DNA from: Colletotrichum lupini
Taxonomy: Eukaryota > Ascomycota > Sordariomycetes > Glomerellales > Glomerellaceae
NCBI RefSeq assembly: GCF_023278565.1
Contig: NC_064676.1
Span: 3,658,001 to 3,722,000 of the forward strand
DNA length: 64,000 nucleotides
Direction: 5' to 3'
Below, one piece after another: positions 23,028 to 34,900 of this stretch (positions are counted from its first letter, which is position 1; every line of letters starts with the position of its first letter). A model generated the notes under the pieces. The model was given only the letters and a program-made list of their open reading frames with translations. It had not been told where the DNA came from and ran no database searches. Position numbers and translations under genes: made by a program.

Positions 23028-23856
23028 TGTGTTAATGCCAGGTTTGTTGGTCAATTAGGAATTGTTGCCAACCCCAACACGCGATTGATCTGATGAGAGG
23101 ATTCGATAAGGTACTAGTAGTTGAGGAACAAGTTATGCGCGGAGCTCATTAAGGTGACGTTCATATTAGTTTAGTCTGGGTGCCTGCGTTTCCTCGGTCA
23201 ACTATTGCTAGAGACTCAGAGTGTGGGTTTGCCGCGCAAAAGGAAGGGACCCATAGATATGACCCCGACGTCTGATTTGGCCGCCATACCATCACGGGGA
23301 GTCATGTTTGAATGCTCGGATAATAAGACCCAGGGTATTCCTTGACCCCGCTGGTTCGAGCCTAGATAAGAGCTAAGATCGTCTTATCTTGTCTTACTAG
23401 TACGGATACACCAACCAATCTCAAGGATGCTGGCTTCCCAGGTTCCAGAGTTTCGGGTCCTCGCATGATGGTATCCACACGGGAGCTCTCGAGTCTCGAT
23501 GGATAAGTGTAAATTAAACAAAGTGACGAAGTTTTCTTAAGACTTCTCTTCCCGCAGACGCTCCGGTGGTGATTAAGTTCAATGCAGATTGGGGACTTGG
23601 GAGTATAATGTTCGAAGATTGTTAATGGCCAATAAGTACTAAAAAGCTATGAGTCCATGATGTACAACGTTCTCTCCACTATCCTTGCCGTTCTCAAATA
23701 GAACAGCGTTTAGTTGCATTTGCTAACGATATGGGTATCCTTCAAACACAATCGTATGATCATAAATGACGCTAGAAATCGACCTCGACAGGAAATTTCA
23801 CCGTAAACTCCAGATTCCAACTTCGAGAGATGGACAGAAAAACACTCGCTCACACA
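23028..23856. other. Intergenic between dipeptidase and regulator
   Basis: 829 bp with no gene seen. It holds the dipeptidase upstream region and the 3' region of the zinc-cluster gene. A GGTTCGAGCC string at about 23350-23359 resembles a tRNA B-box, but no T-stem or acceptor pairing forms around it. Confidence 0.5.
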
Positions 23857-25795
23857 CTAATAGCCAGTCATAATTTCATCTTCGTCACACTGCCCAGACG
23901 CACCACGTTTTGCGCTGACCTGCTTCTTGGGAGCCGGCCGGCGTTTCAAGACCCTCATCTCGGGATCTACAACAAGCACCTTGAGACGCTGGTCAATTGC
24001 ATCCACTCCAGCAGCGATTCTTTGATCTACGCATTCCACTATTAGCACCACTTCACGCTTTGGAAAAAAGCATTCTCAGGAGAGGGCAAAACTTACGGAA
24101 AGTGTCGCGGAGTTCCAAAATGCCGTCAAACGCTTTCGTGAGACCAACCTGCTGGGTTTCACCAGCAGGCCAATGACCCTTGACGCTGTCGAGTGACAGC
24201 AGCTTCAGCGCCGCGGAGGTCCGGAAGAGACTCGCGTAGAACACCGCCACGGCATTCAAGAGAGGCTCTGCGTTGCCGTGCCACGGCTTAACGTTTCTGA
24301 GAAGGTCGCGGTAGATGAACATGAGCTGCCACAGCGCAGCCCACACCGCGGGCCTCTCGTGGTTGTCCATCTTGGACTTGGTGGGCTTGAGATACCTATC
24401 GAGGTCGGCGAGGATGTCTCGCTCGGACGACTCGATGACGGACTTCGCGATACCACGGATTTCCGCCTGGGCGGGGAGAGAAAGCTCGGAAAGCCTGATC
24501 TCGCCTGAGCGGATGAAGAAGAGGGTTGGCGAGCGGTAAATTTTGCACATGGCATGAAGCGTGTGCACCTTTTGGAGCAACTCGGTCTGAGATTGGTGAG
24601 ACACTGTACGAGGCGTATGAGACACCGAAGGGGCAGGCTTACCTTGGGACGTTTTGCCGTGCTGTAGGGATTGCAGTGACTGGGCTTGCCGTACTGTTTG
24701 ATGAAATGCTCCAGACGACCCTCGAAGGTCCTGTGGTCCTCAGAAGAGACATATTGGGAAGCCCAGTCCACCAGGCCGTCCTGGGTCAGGGCACGGTTCT
24801 CTGGATTCCTGGTGAATGTACAGCCGCCATGGTTGGAGGCAGCGCATGTGTAGTTTCTGAGAGTGACCTCGAGACCCGGCCTAGAACTGTCTGGCTCGAG
24901 AAGAATTCGTCCTTCAAAGACGGGACCTAGGAATTGCGGACTCGCCGTTCTCAGAGTGTTGTTGACAATATGGTCGAGTTTCAAGCCAGCGACTACATAC
25001 GTTTAGCAGCCCACTCCGACGTAGTCTTTGAGCTGAGACTCTCTGGGTAAACTCACAGCGCCTGGGAGAAAGCTCTTTGGCTACACTCGTCAAGTCTCCG
25101 CGAATGCAAGAGAACTCTGTGGTCTGCTGTCCAAGCTTCTTGCAAGTTTCACAAGGGTTGATAGCCGAGCATGTCACCTTTTGCACTCTGCATCGGATAC
25201 ATGCGCCAGCGTCTCTGACTTTGTTCACCTTGTCAACATTTTTGACGACGCGATGTCTGCTGTTGGGTGATCTCTTGATGGGCCGTGCTGGAAGGTCGAG
25301 AGTAGGCGGTCTTGGGAGGCTCTGCTTGGCATCGTAAACAGGAATAGTCAAACGATCATCCAACCCACGGAGGGCGTTGAGATCAATGGAGGAGCCTGTG
25401 TCTCGAAATCGGCCCCCAGGAGAGGAAGGGGAGGTAGAAAAGATGGAGGTAAATTCATCAGTAGTGACGAGTGGCTCTGGTGTGTGAACGGAAGAGGTGT
25501 CCGTCATTGAACGGGAACCTCCTGAGGGTGGGTAGGCCAGCAACATCTCTATGGGTGTGTCGTCTTCCATGGAGAGCCCGGACGAGCTGGAAGTTTCCTC
25601 GAAGCGTTCAGCCCACATCGCTTCCGCGAAGTAGGTGTCGAGCGGCTCTTGTTCATTTCCGGAGGGCTTCAGACCGCTCCGGCCCACCCTGGGTGTGTTT
25701 GGAAAAGAAGCGGTGTTGTTGTTACCCAACCCCCTTGTGCCCAAGTAGGAGTCCAAGAAGATTCGGACACCACTCAGATCCTCGTTTTCGGTCAT
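23857..25795 (-). CDS. Zn2Cys6 transcription factor with an internal zinc cluster
   Basis: Exons 25795-25057, 24992-24643, 24586-24097 and 24038-23857, introns 56-64 bp, 586 residues. The zinc cluster has cysteines at 199, 202, 209, 215, 218 and 230, preceded by a basic stretch (RPIKRSPNSRHRVVKNVDK). Spacing CX2CX6CX5CX2C is canonical, but the last gap is 11 residues where 6-8 is usual, and the cluster lies mid-protein and not near the N terminus. The first 190 residues are Ser/Thr/Pro-rich and acidic, like an activation region. The C-terminal half is helical-looking with no named domain and ends in a basic tail (KRRPAPKKQVSAKR). The ATG at 25795 has A at -3; in-frame ATGs at 25822 and 25942 are weaker alternatives. 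Divergent from the questin-oxidase-like gene, and upstream of dipeptidase and transporter on the same strand, so a local regulator is plausible. Confidence 0.82.
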
Positions 25796-27151
25796 GTTAG
25801 CGGATTTGAATGGATGAGGCATGCAGAAAGCGCAATTTGAGGACCCAGTATTTGTGTCAAGGGTTAGGATTGTGAGCTGTAATGTGATCCTAGGGTGGGT
25901 GTAGTTTGCAAGATCGTGAGGGGTTTGGCCACTCAATCTCATTCAGTTTATAGACAGTATCCCGCTGAGGCTCAAGGAACCGGCGCATCACGACGTGGGC
26001 GTCTTAGAATCTCGGTGACAACTGTACACGCCATTGGCCAATTCATCCTGCGCCCCATTAAAAGTTATACCAATCAGACGCCCATGTCTGACCGAGAATT
26101 GCAAGTGTTCATGCGAAGCATAGCATGCGAAGACCTGTCGATGGGCTCACTGGGCGGCACCGTTACATAAGCAGGAAACTCCAGCTGAAGGTGTCCATCG
26201 AGTGTCAGACTGTGAGATTGCCTGTCTGGAGCATGGGTGAGATTCATGGCCATCCTTGAGGATGACCCTGGCCTCGACACCTTTTTGCTTTTGCTTCGAC
26301 AAGCTGCCGTGGAACCTAGATAGGAGGTCATGTCAAGGTCTGGAATACGACTGCGTGTTGTACAAGGGAACTATGGGTGTATTTATATTGCTTCGACAGG
26401 CGGCATCTCAGAGACACGGGCGTCTTTGCAAGGAAGCATGCCACGCCCGTGTCACCTTCCGCGGCACCATCTACGCATTTCCGCGTCTGTCGAGAGCTTC
26501 GCGATACCACACAAGGCTTGTTACCTTGAACTATCAAGGCTACAAGAAGTTGGGTGTTACTATTTCATAGTAGCGTTCTTGTCATCTAGCAGTTGGAAGC
26601 TGGTCTTTGCACTTCATTGATGGTAATGATAATAACGACTAATTATGAGACCATTATTTGTTGAGACTCTCAGCAGGGGTTGAAGAGTGACGATGAAAAC
26701 AGCGACTTGGAAACTTCCTAAAGATTTAGCATAAGTCTTGCACATATTGTTAAGCAAGCCGAGATACGGAAGAAAGAGGCAGCGCCGGGAGGGGCCCTCG
26801 AAAGAAATGCCTTTGCTGGCGTTCCGTCCCCGGACGACCGATAATTAGCGGGGCAGCCGGCCGGGAATGGCGGGGTTGAGAAGTTGAAGGTGCCAGTGTC
26901 CAGCGGCTTGGGCGTGGGCGCGGTGGGCACTTTAAAGTGCGCCGAGGTGGGACGGTCCCTGCAAAAAGAGGACGTGCCCGCACTTCCCTGCATACAATGG
27001 CCCCACTCAGTCAAACCCATCAAACGTCACTTTCCCAACGCTTCCCGGAGGGTCGCGCCATGTCTTTAACGGCAATTTGCATCTGCAGCTCTGTCGCAAT
27101 ACTTCTCCCTCCTCCAACAATGGGAACTTCTTGAAGGTCTCACTTGCAAAA
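25796..27151. promoter_or_regulatory. Divergent promoter region, regulator / questin-oxidase-like gene
   Basis: 1,356 bp between two divergent starts. No gene is supportable; the short overlapping frames at 26074-26620 and 26718-27134 lack features. It contains a perfect 14-bp palindrome GCACTTTAAAGTGC at 26927-26940, about 210 bp upstream of the rightward ATG, and one CCGCGG at 26459-26464. Confidence 0.45.
26927..26940. promoter_or_regulatory. Perfect 14-bp palindrome GCACTTTAAAGTGC
   Basis: Each half is the exact reverse complement of the other, with no spacer; identity ends at both sides. Its position 212 bp before the ATG at 27152 is compatible with a binding site for a dimeric regulator, but no known factor is matched. 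Confidence 0.3.
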
Positions 27152-28521
27152 ATGGCGCCCAGTCTTCTCTCTTACGTTCCAATCGTCAACCTCTTCGTCT
27201 CAGACGGCGAAAAGGCGCAAACCATCAACATCCCCCCTGTCGAAGTTCACGATGTCGAGACTGACCACGACCGGCGAGCGAGATGCCTCAAGCACCTGCT
27301 GAGGGCCAACCATGTCAACCACTCCATAATCTACCACAACCTCCAGTTCGACAACCACACGGCACACGTTCTTTCGTCTGCGTATCTGCTAGGTGCGAAC
27401 GACCGCCAGCTCCAAAATATCTACGAAGCCGAGGCGAAGGAGCTCGAGCCATGGAAGGAGTCTCCCGCCGAGGTCACCGACGATGACTGGAGAGACCTCC
27501 TTGGCGACAAGACATACCAGAGGGCATATGTCGATTTCTTCGAAGACTCTTTGGCAAACAACTCCTACGAGTGGAAGAAGGTCGTCGACGAGTTCATGTT
27601 TACTGGCGACGAGCCTTTGGTCCATGGGCTTATTGGTGGTCGTGCGTATTGCACAGAGGAATGACGAAGTACATTTGCTGACCCCTCATGTAGTTGGCCA
27701 CCCCCTCATCCACCTCGGATACGCTTACGAGATGAACTCCAAGGAGATCGCGATCGAGGCCCTGGCATTGGCTGCCACGCAATATAATTTCTTCCACCAA
27801 TACCTCGACGAAAAGAAATACACGAAGCCGTCACCATCTAGCTCAAAGTCGACGTTCGAGCTGATTCACAAAGTCGCAGATGACAAGCGACTCGATGGAT
27901 TGTTCAAGGAACCATCCTTGGGCAATCTCGACGTCTTGTTTGCAAAGCATGAAGACGTTGTCCTGGAATACTGGAATGCCTGGACCATCACAGACCCGGT
28001 GAAGCAGTTCGAAGAGTCACAAGAGCTTGCCGTTGCGCTCCTCGTCGCAACCATACCCCGCGGCACCCACGGATACAACTTCTTCACAGTGCATCTCCTC
28101 ACAACGAGCCACGCCGTCCGAATTCTCCTCCCGGTCATTCCGGCCAAGTTTCACATAAGCTTAGTAAGGGAGTGGTGGTTGCTAGTACTCGGTGTCTATA
28201 TTTCCCTGTTGCGGCCAAAGATCGACCCCGACAATGTAGAGACGGACTTGAAGCAACGTCACTGGGGACATGTTGAGCATGAGGCTTTGAACTCTCAATG
28301 GGCCACCGACGCTCACTATGTTAAAGGTCAGTACCATTATTGCACTCAAGTCTTAGCATGCAAGAACTGACAGCTTCTCAGCGATTCGCGCCATAAAAGA
28401 GGCCTCTAGGACCTGGGGTGACGTACATGAGCGGTACCTGGCGTCTGCTCTGACGTTTGTTGACAACTTCCGTGGTTGGACCTTTGGAGCAGCTGACTTG
28501 CAGTCTGGGGGTTACTATTGA
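27152..28521 (+). CDS. Questin oxidase-like protein (AflY family)
   Basis: Exons 27152-27641, 27694-28326 and 28382-28521, introns of 52 and 55 bp, 420 residues. Junctions restore LIGG-L-GHPLIHLGYAYE and HYVK-A-IRAIKEASRTW. Conserved blocks of the questin oxidase-like family are present: NHTAHVLSSAYLLGA, EAKELEPW, YQRAYVDFFED, GGLGHPLIHLGYA and the C-terminal TWGDVHERYL. Characterised members are cofactor-poor Baeyer-Villiger-type oxidases of polyketide pathways: AflY in aflatoxin formation and GedK in geodin formation, which cleaves the anthraquinone questin. Many orthologues lie outside such clusters, and no polyketide synthase is in this window, so the substrate is unknown. The ATG at 27152 (AAAATGG context) was chosen because the longer frame starts at TTG. 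Confidence 0.85.
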
Positions 28522-29364
28522 AGCAAACATGTTCTTGGGAACAAATTTGTCCTGATGCGTGGCACATAACGGGGAACAAGCTGGATTCACTTAGCTTGGA
28601 CTGTCTTTAATCTAGCTCTACTGTACAACATGTGGGTACATAGCATGGAAATGACTTTGAATGTGTAATGAAATTGTCAATATGTCATATCCTTCAACTC
28701 AGACTTGTTGTGTGTCTATCTACTTTTCCTCCTCGGTTGACGCCGTCGTGTGGGAGCATCATTGTTCGTAGGCGAGGGTCTCGCTCCATTCAGTGAGGCA
28801 TCCAGTCTCGGTTCCTGAGGCCTTCCTCACTCACTATAATTATATTTCCAAAGATTAGCTAGTTCTGTCATCGGTTGAAGGATGGTGGTCAGGAAGCTTG
28901 AGTGATGTATAATCCTCATTCTAGCCATATCGAATTCGCCGAAACGTGTCTGCCTTTTGCTTTTCGTATCCTAAGCCCAGGTGAGAGTATGGATATGAGC
29001 TTTGAGGTGTAAGCCTGCCACTAAAGTTGGCAGGCATGGCTCCCGCCAGGTACCGACAAGACCAGGTGATTTAGCGACAAGTCAGTGTCCACCCGCTGTA
29101 AAGCGCATCAAAGTGGGGGCCAGATCCAGATTGGCGAGGCTCCGAAATGACGAGGATGCAGCTGTGCTTTAGCCGCCCACCAAAAGGTAGGCAGAGAGGT
29201 AGGTAAGTGCATGCTTGGTCATTCCTTCTTGCAGATTGTTCACAGCCTGCCCACGCCTTCAACAACTCCGAATTGCCAGGCAAAAAAATCAGACGCGTCG
29301 GTCGGCCTGCAAACCTGCAGAGAACATGCGCTCATGTTGAGCTTCTTTACCACTATCTCGCCCA
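28522..29364. other. Intergenic before RAD17
   Basis: 843 bp with no gene seen. It holds the 3' region of the questin-oxidase-like gene and the RAD17 upstream region, including a TAGGCAGAGAGGTAGGTAAG stretch near 29188-29207. Confidence 0.5.
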
Positions 29365-31998
29365 ATGGCTCCGCCAGCCAAACGAAGAAGGCGCAATGTC
29401 GTCGAGTCGGACGATGAGGAAGACCTACCCAAGACGAATACGCTCACGAATTTCCTCCTTTCCTCACCCTCCAAATCAGATACGCGAGGCACGACTGCAT
29501 CTCCCAGCCCAACTAAACCACAGAGTCGTATACCCGATAAGCGTCGAACCACCGCGGCGCCAGCTATACTCCAATCACGCAATGGTCCAGCGAACAAGAA
29601 CACAAAGAGCCCGAGTACTAGCCCTGAGAAGGCGAAGGGCAAACCGACCAAGCGCGTCAAGGTGGAAGAGAAGGGCCGCAATGGGAACCTCATGACATTG
29701 TTCTCCAAGCAGGCATCAAAATCCAGCGCAAGGCCAGCTGCTTCGTCGAGGACGGTACCTCTCGACGACATAATAAGCGACCCGATATCCGAGGACGATG
29801 ATGTTGCAGAGCAGAAAGCTAGCACCTCTAGCATTGTCGGGCAGAATGCACGAAAACGCTTTCGAGATAATACTCCTGTCTCGTCATCAGCAGGTCTGGC
29901 ATCAAGCCAGAGGTTTCTCAAGCCTCCGCGCCCGAATAAACCGGCTGCTCTCGACGACGACTTGCGACCTTGGTCGGAACGCTTCGGGCCCATAAACTTG
30001 GACGAGCTGGCGGTACACAAGAGGAAGGTCTCGGACGTGAGGAAGTGGTTGGAAGATGTTCTTGCCGGACGAATGCGACAGCGGCTTCTGATTCTCAAAG
30101 GTGCTGCGGGTTCAGGAAAGACCACCACCATGCGACTTCTGGCTAGGGACATGGGCTACGAGCTCCTGGAGTGGAGGAATCCAACTGGTGCACTTGGCGC
30201 ACATCTTGGGTACACATCAGCTTCCGCGCAGTTCCAGGAATTTCTGGGCAGAGGCGGGAAGTTTGGCCAGCTGGATACTGATCTGATGACCGAGGCACCA
30301 CGTCCTGCAAGCACGAAATCCGACTTGTCAGGGAAGATCATCCTCGTGGAAGAGTTTCCCAACACTTTTTCAAGGTCTTCGACAGCCTTGACCTCCTTTC
30401 GAAACACCCTCGTGGAGTACTTGGCGTCGAACATGCCCTCGCTCTCAAATTACGGGCGGCGATCTGCCAATGAGCCCATCACGCCTGTCGTCTTGGTCAT
30501 CTCAGAGACACTACTGACCACAACGTCAGCCTCGGCAGATAGCTTCACTGCCCACCGACTGCTTGGCCCCGAGATCTTGCGGCACCCTGGGACACGGGTC
30601 ATCGAGTTCAATGCCGTTGCGCCTACCCTGCTCGCGAAAGCCCTGGAGTTGACCGTGATGAAAGAAGCACGCAAATCCGGGAGGAAGCGCACTCCAGGAC
30701 CTCAAGTGCTGAAACGCCTGGGCGAGATAGGGGATATCCGCAGTGCAATCTCTTCTCTGGAATTCATGTGTTTGAAGGGTGATCAAGACGCGGATTGGGG
30801 AGCCAAGGTTGCCTTGAGCAAGCAGTCCAAGGGCGCCAAGGCGGGCATCTCTCTTACAAAAGGAGAAGAAGATACCTTGGAGCTCATTTCTCAGCGCGAG
30901 GCGAGTCTTGGTATTTTTCACGCGGTTGGAAAAGTGGTCTACAACAAGAGGGAGGAAGCGCCCTCAACGACGAACCCAGCTGAACGCTTACCGAGCTACC
31001 TCGCGCATCACTCCCGCCCGAAGCCATCGGAGGTATCGGTTGATACGTTGGTGGATGAAACCGGTACAGATACACAGACCTTCATCTCTGCTCTTCACGA
31101 GAACTACATGTTCTCCTGCGAGAATGTACCCCCCTTCGACGCGTCGACACCCCTGGATTACGTCAACGGATGTATAGAATACCTATCCGAGAGCGACTTG
31201 CTCCTCCCGTCATGGGACTCCTTCTTCGGCGGCAGAGGCACCTCGAGCTTTGGCAAGGACTCGGGAAGCCATGTCCTTCGGCAGGATGAGATTGCCTTCC
31301 ACGTCGCCGTTCGTGGTTTGCTCTTCTCGTTACCGTCGCCCGTCAAGCGCAAAGCCTCGACCGGTGCAAAGGGTGCGGATGCCTTCAAGATGTTCTACCC
31401 GACGAGTCTCAAGCTGTGGCGGACAAAGGAGGAGTTTGAAGGCCTTGTTGACGTCTGGTCGACGAAGCTCATGAAGGGAGAAGAGAGCGCGCCGCGGAAG
31501 AGTCTTACGGAGGGCGCCAGCGCGTTTCGACGGCCCAAGCAGGCGGATATGGGTAGCTGGATGGCTAATCACCAGTCGAAGCCCAAGTCAACCCGGGAAA
31601 CTTTGTCAAAGACGGACGGGAGCGCGACATCGGCACCGTTGCTTTCTCTCGGCAGCTCGGCTCGTAGGGAGATGCTACTCGAGCGCCTGCCGTACATGGC
31701 CTCCATTGTCCGCGGACGCAAGTCGACGCTGCACTCATTCAAGCTTAAGGATCTTGAAAAGGTTGTGTCGTTCCAGGGCATTGGTCCGCAGACGGGAGAC
31801 GATGATGAAGCTGAGGCTGAGGACGCGCAGGAGATTGATGGTGTGATGACGGGTGACGCGTGGGCTACTGATAAGCCTTCGGAGGAGGCTTCACCTCGAA
31901 AGAAGGGGTCTGCGTTCCGGCATAAGGGCGACGGGTCTGTGGCTGGGTTGGCGGTGCAGAATTTGGTCATTAGTGATGACGATATTGAGGATGATTAA
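29365..31998 (+). CDS. RAD17: RAD17 checkpoint clamp loader subunit
   Basis: One uninterrupted 877-residue frame; the ATG at 29365 begins MAPPAKRRRR. A low-complexity, basic and Ser-rich N-terminal 195 residues, probably carrying nuclear localisation signals, precedes the AAA+ region. That region starts at PWSERFGP (about 202). Walker A is GAAGSGKT (246-253), and the Walker B-like block is KIILVEEFPN (324-333), in the form typical of Rad17/Rad24. The protein should replace Rfc1 in an RFC-like complex that loads the 9-1-1 clamp at damaged DNA and activates the ATR-type kinase. The C terminus ends in an acidic tail (ISDDDIEDD). Budding yeast calls the orthologue RAD24 and fission yeast rad17. 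No intron is present although neighbouring genes have them. Confidence 0.92.
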   Translation: MAPPAKRRRRNVVESDDEEDLPKTNTLTNFLLSSPSKSDTRGTTASPSPTKPQSRIPDKRRTTAAPAILQSRNGPANKNTKSPSTSPEKAKGKPTKRVKVEEKGRNGNLMTLFSKQASKSSARPAASSRTVPLDDIISDPISEDDDVAEQKASTSSIVGQNARKRFRDNTPVSSSAGLASSQRFLKPPRPNKPAALDDDLRPWSERFGPINLDELAVHKRKVSDVRKWLEDVLAGRMRQRLLILKGAAGSGKTTTMRLLARDMGYELLEWRNPTGALGAHLGYTSASAQFQEFLGRGGKFGQLDTDLMTEAPRPASTKSDLSGKIILVEEFPNTFSRSSTALTSFRNTLVEYLASNMPSLSNYGRRSANEPITPVVLVISETLLTTTSASADSFTAHRLLGPEILRHPGTRVIEFNAVAPTLLAKALELTVMKEARKSGRKRTPGPQVLKRLGEIGDIRSAISSLEFMCLKGDQDADWGAKVALSKQSKGAKAGISLTKGEEDTLELISQREASLGIFHAVGKVVYNKREEAPSTTNPAERLPSYLAHHSRPKPSEVSVDTLVDETGTDTQTFISALHENYMFSCENVPPFDASTPLDYVNGCIEYLSESDLLLPSWDSFFGGRGTSSFGKDSGSHVLRQDEIAFHVAVRGLLFSLPSPVKRKASTGAKGADAFKMFYPTSLKLWRTKEEFEGLVDVWSTKLMKGEESAPRKSLTEGASAFRRPKQADMGSWMANHQSKPKSTRETLSKTDGSATSAPLLSLGSSARREMLLERLPYMASIVRGRKSTLHSFKLKDLEKVVSFQGIGPQTGDDDEAEAEDAQEIDGVMTGDAWATDKPSEEASPRKKGSAFRHKGDGSVAGLAVQNLVISDDDIEDD

Positions 31999-34900
31999 CG
32001 GTTGTCTGTGCGAGGTGGAGGAAGAGAGATGGTTCTAGATTTGTACAAATACGCTCCGGGGACAAAGAGTGTTTCTGGCTGGGCTGGCGAGGAGTTCTTT
32101 TGGGTGTGGAAAAACGGGGTTGTGTTTGATGTTCTAAAAGGATGAGGGTTCGAAGTAGGAGTGAACACTATGGAGAACGGTTTCTCTGTAAAGGAGTATA
32201 TAAAGGTTGAACCATGTCTTTATCATCACGTTCTCGCCTATGCAATGTTGTGGTCGAGAGACTGGTCCTTCGTGAGTCTAGCATTTGTGTTGTACTTGTT
32301 GTTGAGCGTTGCCTGGCGCTCAATCCCATTTGGTGACTCTCTCACAATGTGTGCTTGGTGTTCCCCAAACCACCGCCAGGCTCTTGTTCAGGAATTCTAT
32401 TTGCCAAATTGGGTGCTGTCTAAACCGATATTGAGAGGTGGAACCGTGGTGCCTAGTTATTTCCTCATAAAAAGGCCACTGTTGACTGCTCTTTTGGTGA
32501 AGCGAGGCAAGCCAGTGTCATTTTGTGCACATTTTTGTACAAAGTTGTCCCTGTTTTGAAGCAGGATGAAATGTCTGTTTAATGGGTTTTCAGCCAAGGG
32601 AACAGGTCTATATCGATACCTCGGCATCTCCCACCTATATTATACCTTCATCCCTTCACTTAGCTTCGCTCGTTGGTAGTATTCAGGCTGGAATACGTAG
32701 AAAAAGAGGACAGATTCGGGAAGAGATAAGCTGGGGAACATGTCTGAGTGCAATGCATTGAATGTTGTTTACCGCTAGTTCTAAGGCAATGGAATCCAGC
32801 GAGTTTTCAGAGACTTATGTTGCCTCTGCCAACAACCAGCCCAATGGCCTGTGGGAGTAAGAAGTACAAGTTCTGCTATAAATGGCATTTTATAAGTGCT
32901 ACTAGATAACGTAAATAGCCAAGGCAGAAGGAGCCAGTTGCCGACGATCAGACTAAGGAAGATGCTCTTTTGAGTTGGACTCGCCCCATGACGGTGATGG
33001 TGTATCTGTTTCTTGTGAAGCCGTCGTTATTTGTGACTGCATTCGGACTTGTGAGTCAAGAACGAGTTAATCCTGTTCAAAAGCTCGCCTCTCTGCTTAT
33101 AATGATCCCCTCAGTTCATGATTGGTAGGCGTGCTCATGTGAACACCAGTGCTCCAGATTCTTCGATATTCAACTTGGATTTCCTCAGTTATACTACCGC
33201 CAAAATGTGTCAATACATAGCCGGTTCCAACTGTTGGCGCTCGGAAAGCGTCTCGATAACATGAGGATGTTCGCATAAGGAAGAGAAAGCGGTTCTCATG
33301 TAAGAACGACGTCTTGATGGGCATGCCGTGTACATCCTCCTGATCCCTTCCTCTGGATTATACCCGCCTGTGCCGCGCATGGAGGAGGACATGGCTATTC
33401 TTGAAGCACCGCTGGTTATGAGGTTTGGAGTGATGAACACCACTCCATTGTCTTGTCTGATTCAGAAGGAAACTACTCACGTTGCATCTTGTACTCGGTT
33501 GAACAGTGTACGCCTGTATTTGGTCCTCAAACTGAGGTATCGAAGATTGGAATGCCAGCACTGGCAGTTTCAATATCGCGATAACGGCCGCAATGTGTCA
33601 AATCCACTACCGACCGCATTCTCGGTTCTTGTAGATCCAGAGACGTGCATTTCGCGAAGCGATTATGGTCAGAGCTCTCAGTTGCATGTGGCTACTACTC
33701 AACGGGCGCCTTCCAACCACGTTTGATGAAACTTGGTTGTGAGCCCTGCTCCAATCCCACGTTATTGCATGTATAAAACAAACATGTTCCCAGAGAGTTG
33801 TCCTCTAAAATCTCCTTCTTCTCTATTTCCCCTCAAATGGCCACTTGTACTGTGCCACGAAATTGGCCTCATCGGGAAGAAGTCGTAAGATATGGCTTTT
33901 CCAGCTCATCAATGATGATCTTCTTGACTATTTTGTCAGACTACCCTGGTGCCTGTTTTCTTCAGTTTATTACAACTAGAATACTCTGGTAAACGTGATA
34001 GGCTAGAATCGGACAGGCTGTTTGGTATGAAGACACGAGAGTCGCTAACCGTTGACTACACTGTTTGATCTCCAGCATGCTTCTCAACGAAAAGTTTCAA
34101 ACGATAAAGGGTGGAAGAACCATAGGTTTCTGCGTCTGTTGCGCCTCGTAATACCAAAGACTCGACTGCCTAATGTAGCTCTTGCTCCTTCATATATGAA
34201 TATCAGCACACGACATCTTTAGATCCAACACGATGATAAGCCGGGTTTTCCTCGCAACGCGTCTCGAATGGCGTTTACCCCGGACCCGGAGTATTCATGT
34301 GTTTTCAGCACTAATAATATATTTTTCGAAGCACTGTTGAGTTTCCAGTCTTGAGATATCGTCCTCGAGCTCTACTACAAAGTACATAAGGGCCTTGTGG
34401 TATTTGGAAATTCCAATATGTCCTAGTCAACCCAGGAGTTGGCCCCAAGTACTCCCTGTATTATGTGAGGGCTAGCTTGCGTGATGGCCGAAAAAATGTA
34501 GCCAGATCCTTCTGTTCTCATATCTGAGGGATTGAAAGTCATTTTCAAGTAACCGCGCCCGCATCTGTGTCCTGTGGATCGGTAAGTGACTATGGATGGA
34601 GTCTACCAAGCACAATGAGAGCCTTACAATATCTGATTGTTCGACTCAATTATTAGTTTCCAGTTGTTTGAACAAGACAAGAGCGAGTGGTTGAAGCAAC
34701 CACTCTCTTCAATTCTGGTCACCGAGGAGCCTACCGTTTAAACCCTGTTACCAACGTTGAATATCCCTGGTAATGAACGTACAAGCAATAGTACTAATTA
34801 CAATGGCGTTGAATACCAAAATGTCGTGACAATAATCCCACTATATACTGTGGCAGGCACATTCAAGGCCAAGTAGATAGCCTCAACAGGGACGGGCCAT

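Noticed and set aside
23345..23365. tRNA B-box-like GGTTCGAGCC (also near 56826)
   Set aside because: No flanking T-stem pairing, no A-box at the right distance and no acceptor stem, so no tRNA gene is called.
19285..28521. Calling a gliotoxin-like (epipolythiodioxopiperazine) pathway from the M19 dipeptidase
   Set aside because: No NRPS, glutathione transferase, P450 or thiol oxidase gene is present; M19 enzymes are also general dipeptidases.
32161..32559. 132-codon frame after RAD17
   Set aside because: It starts at a non-ATG codon and looks like RAD17 3' UTR; the hydrophobic stretch alone is not enough.
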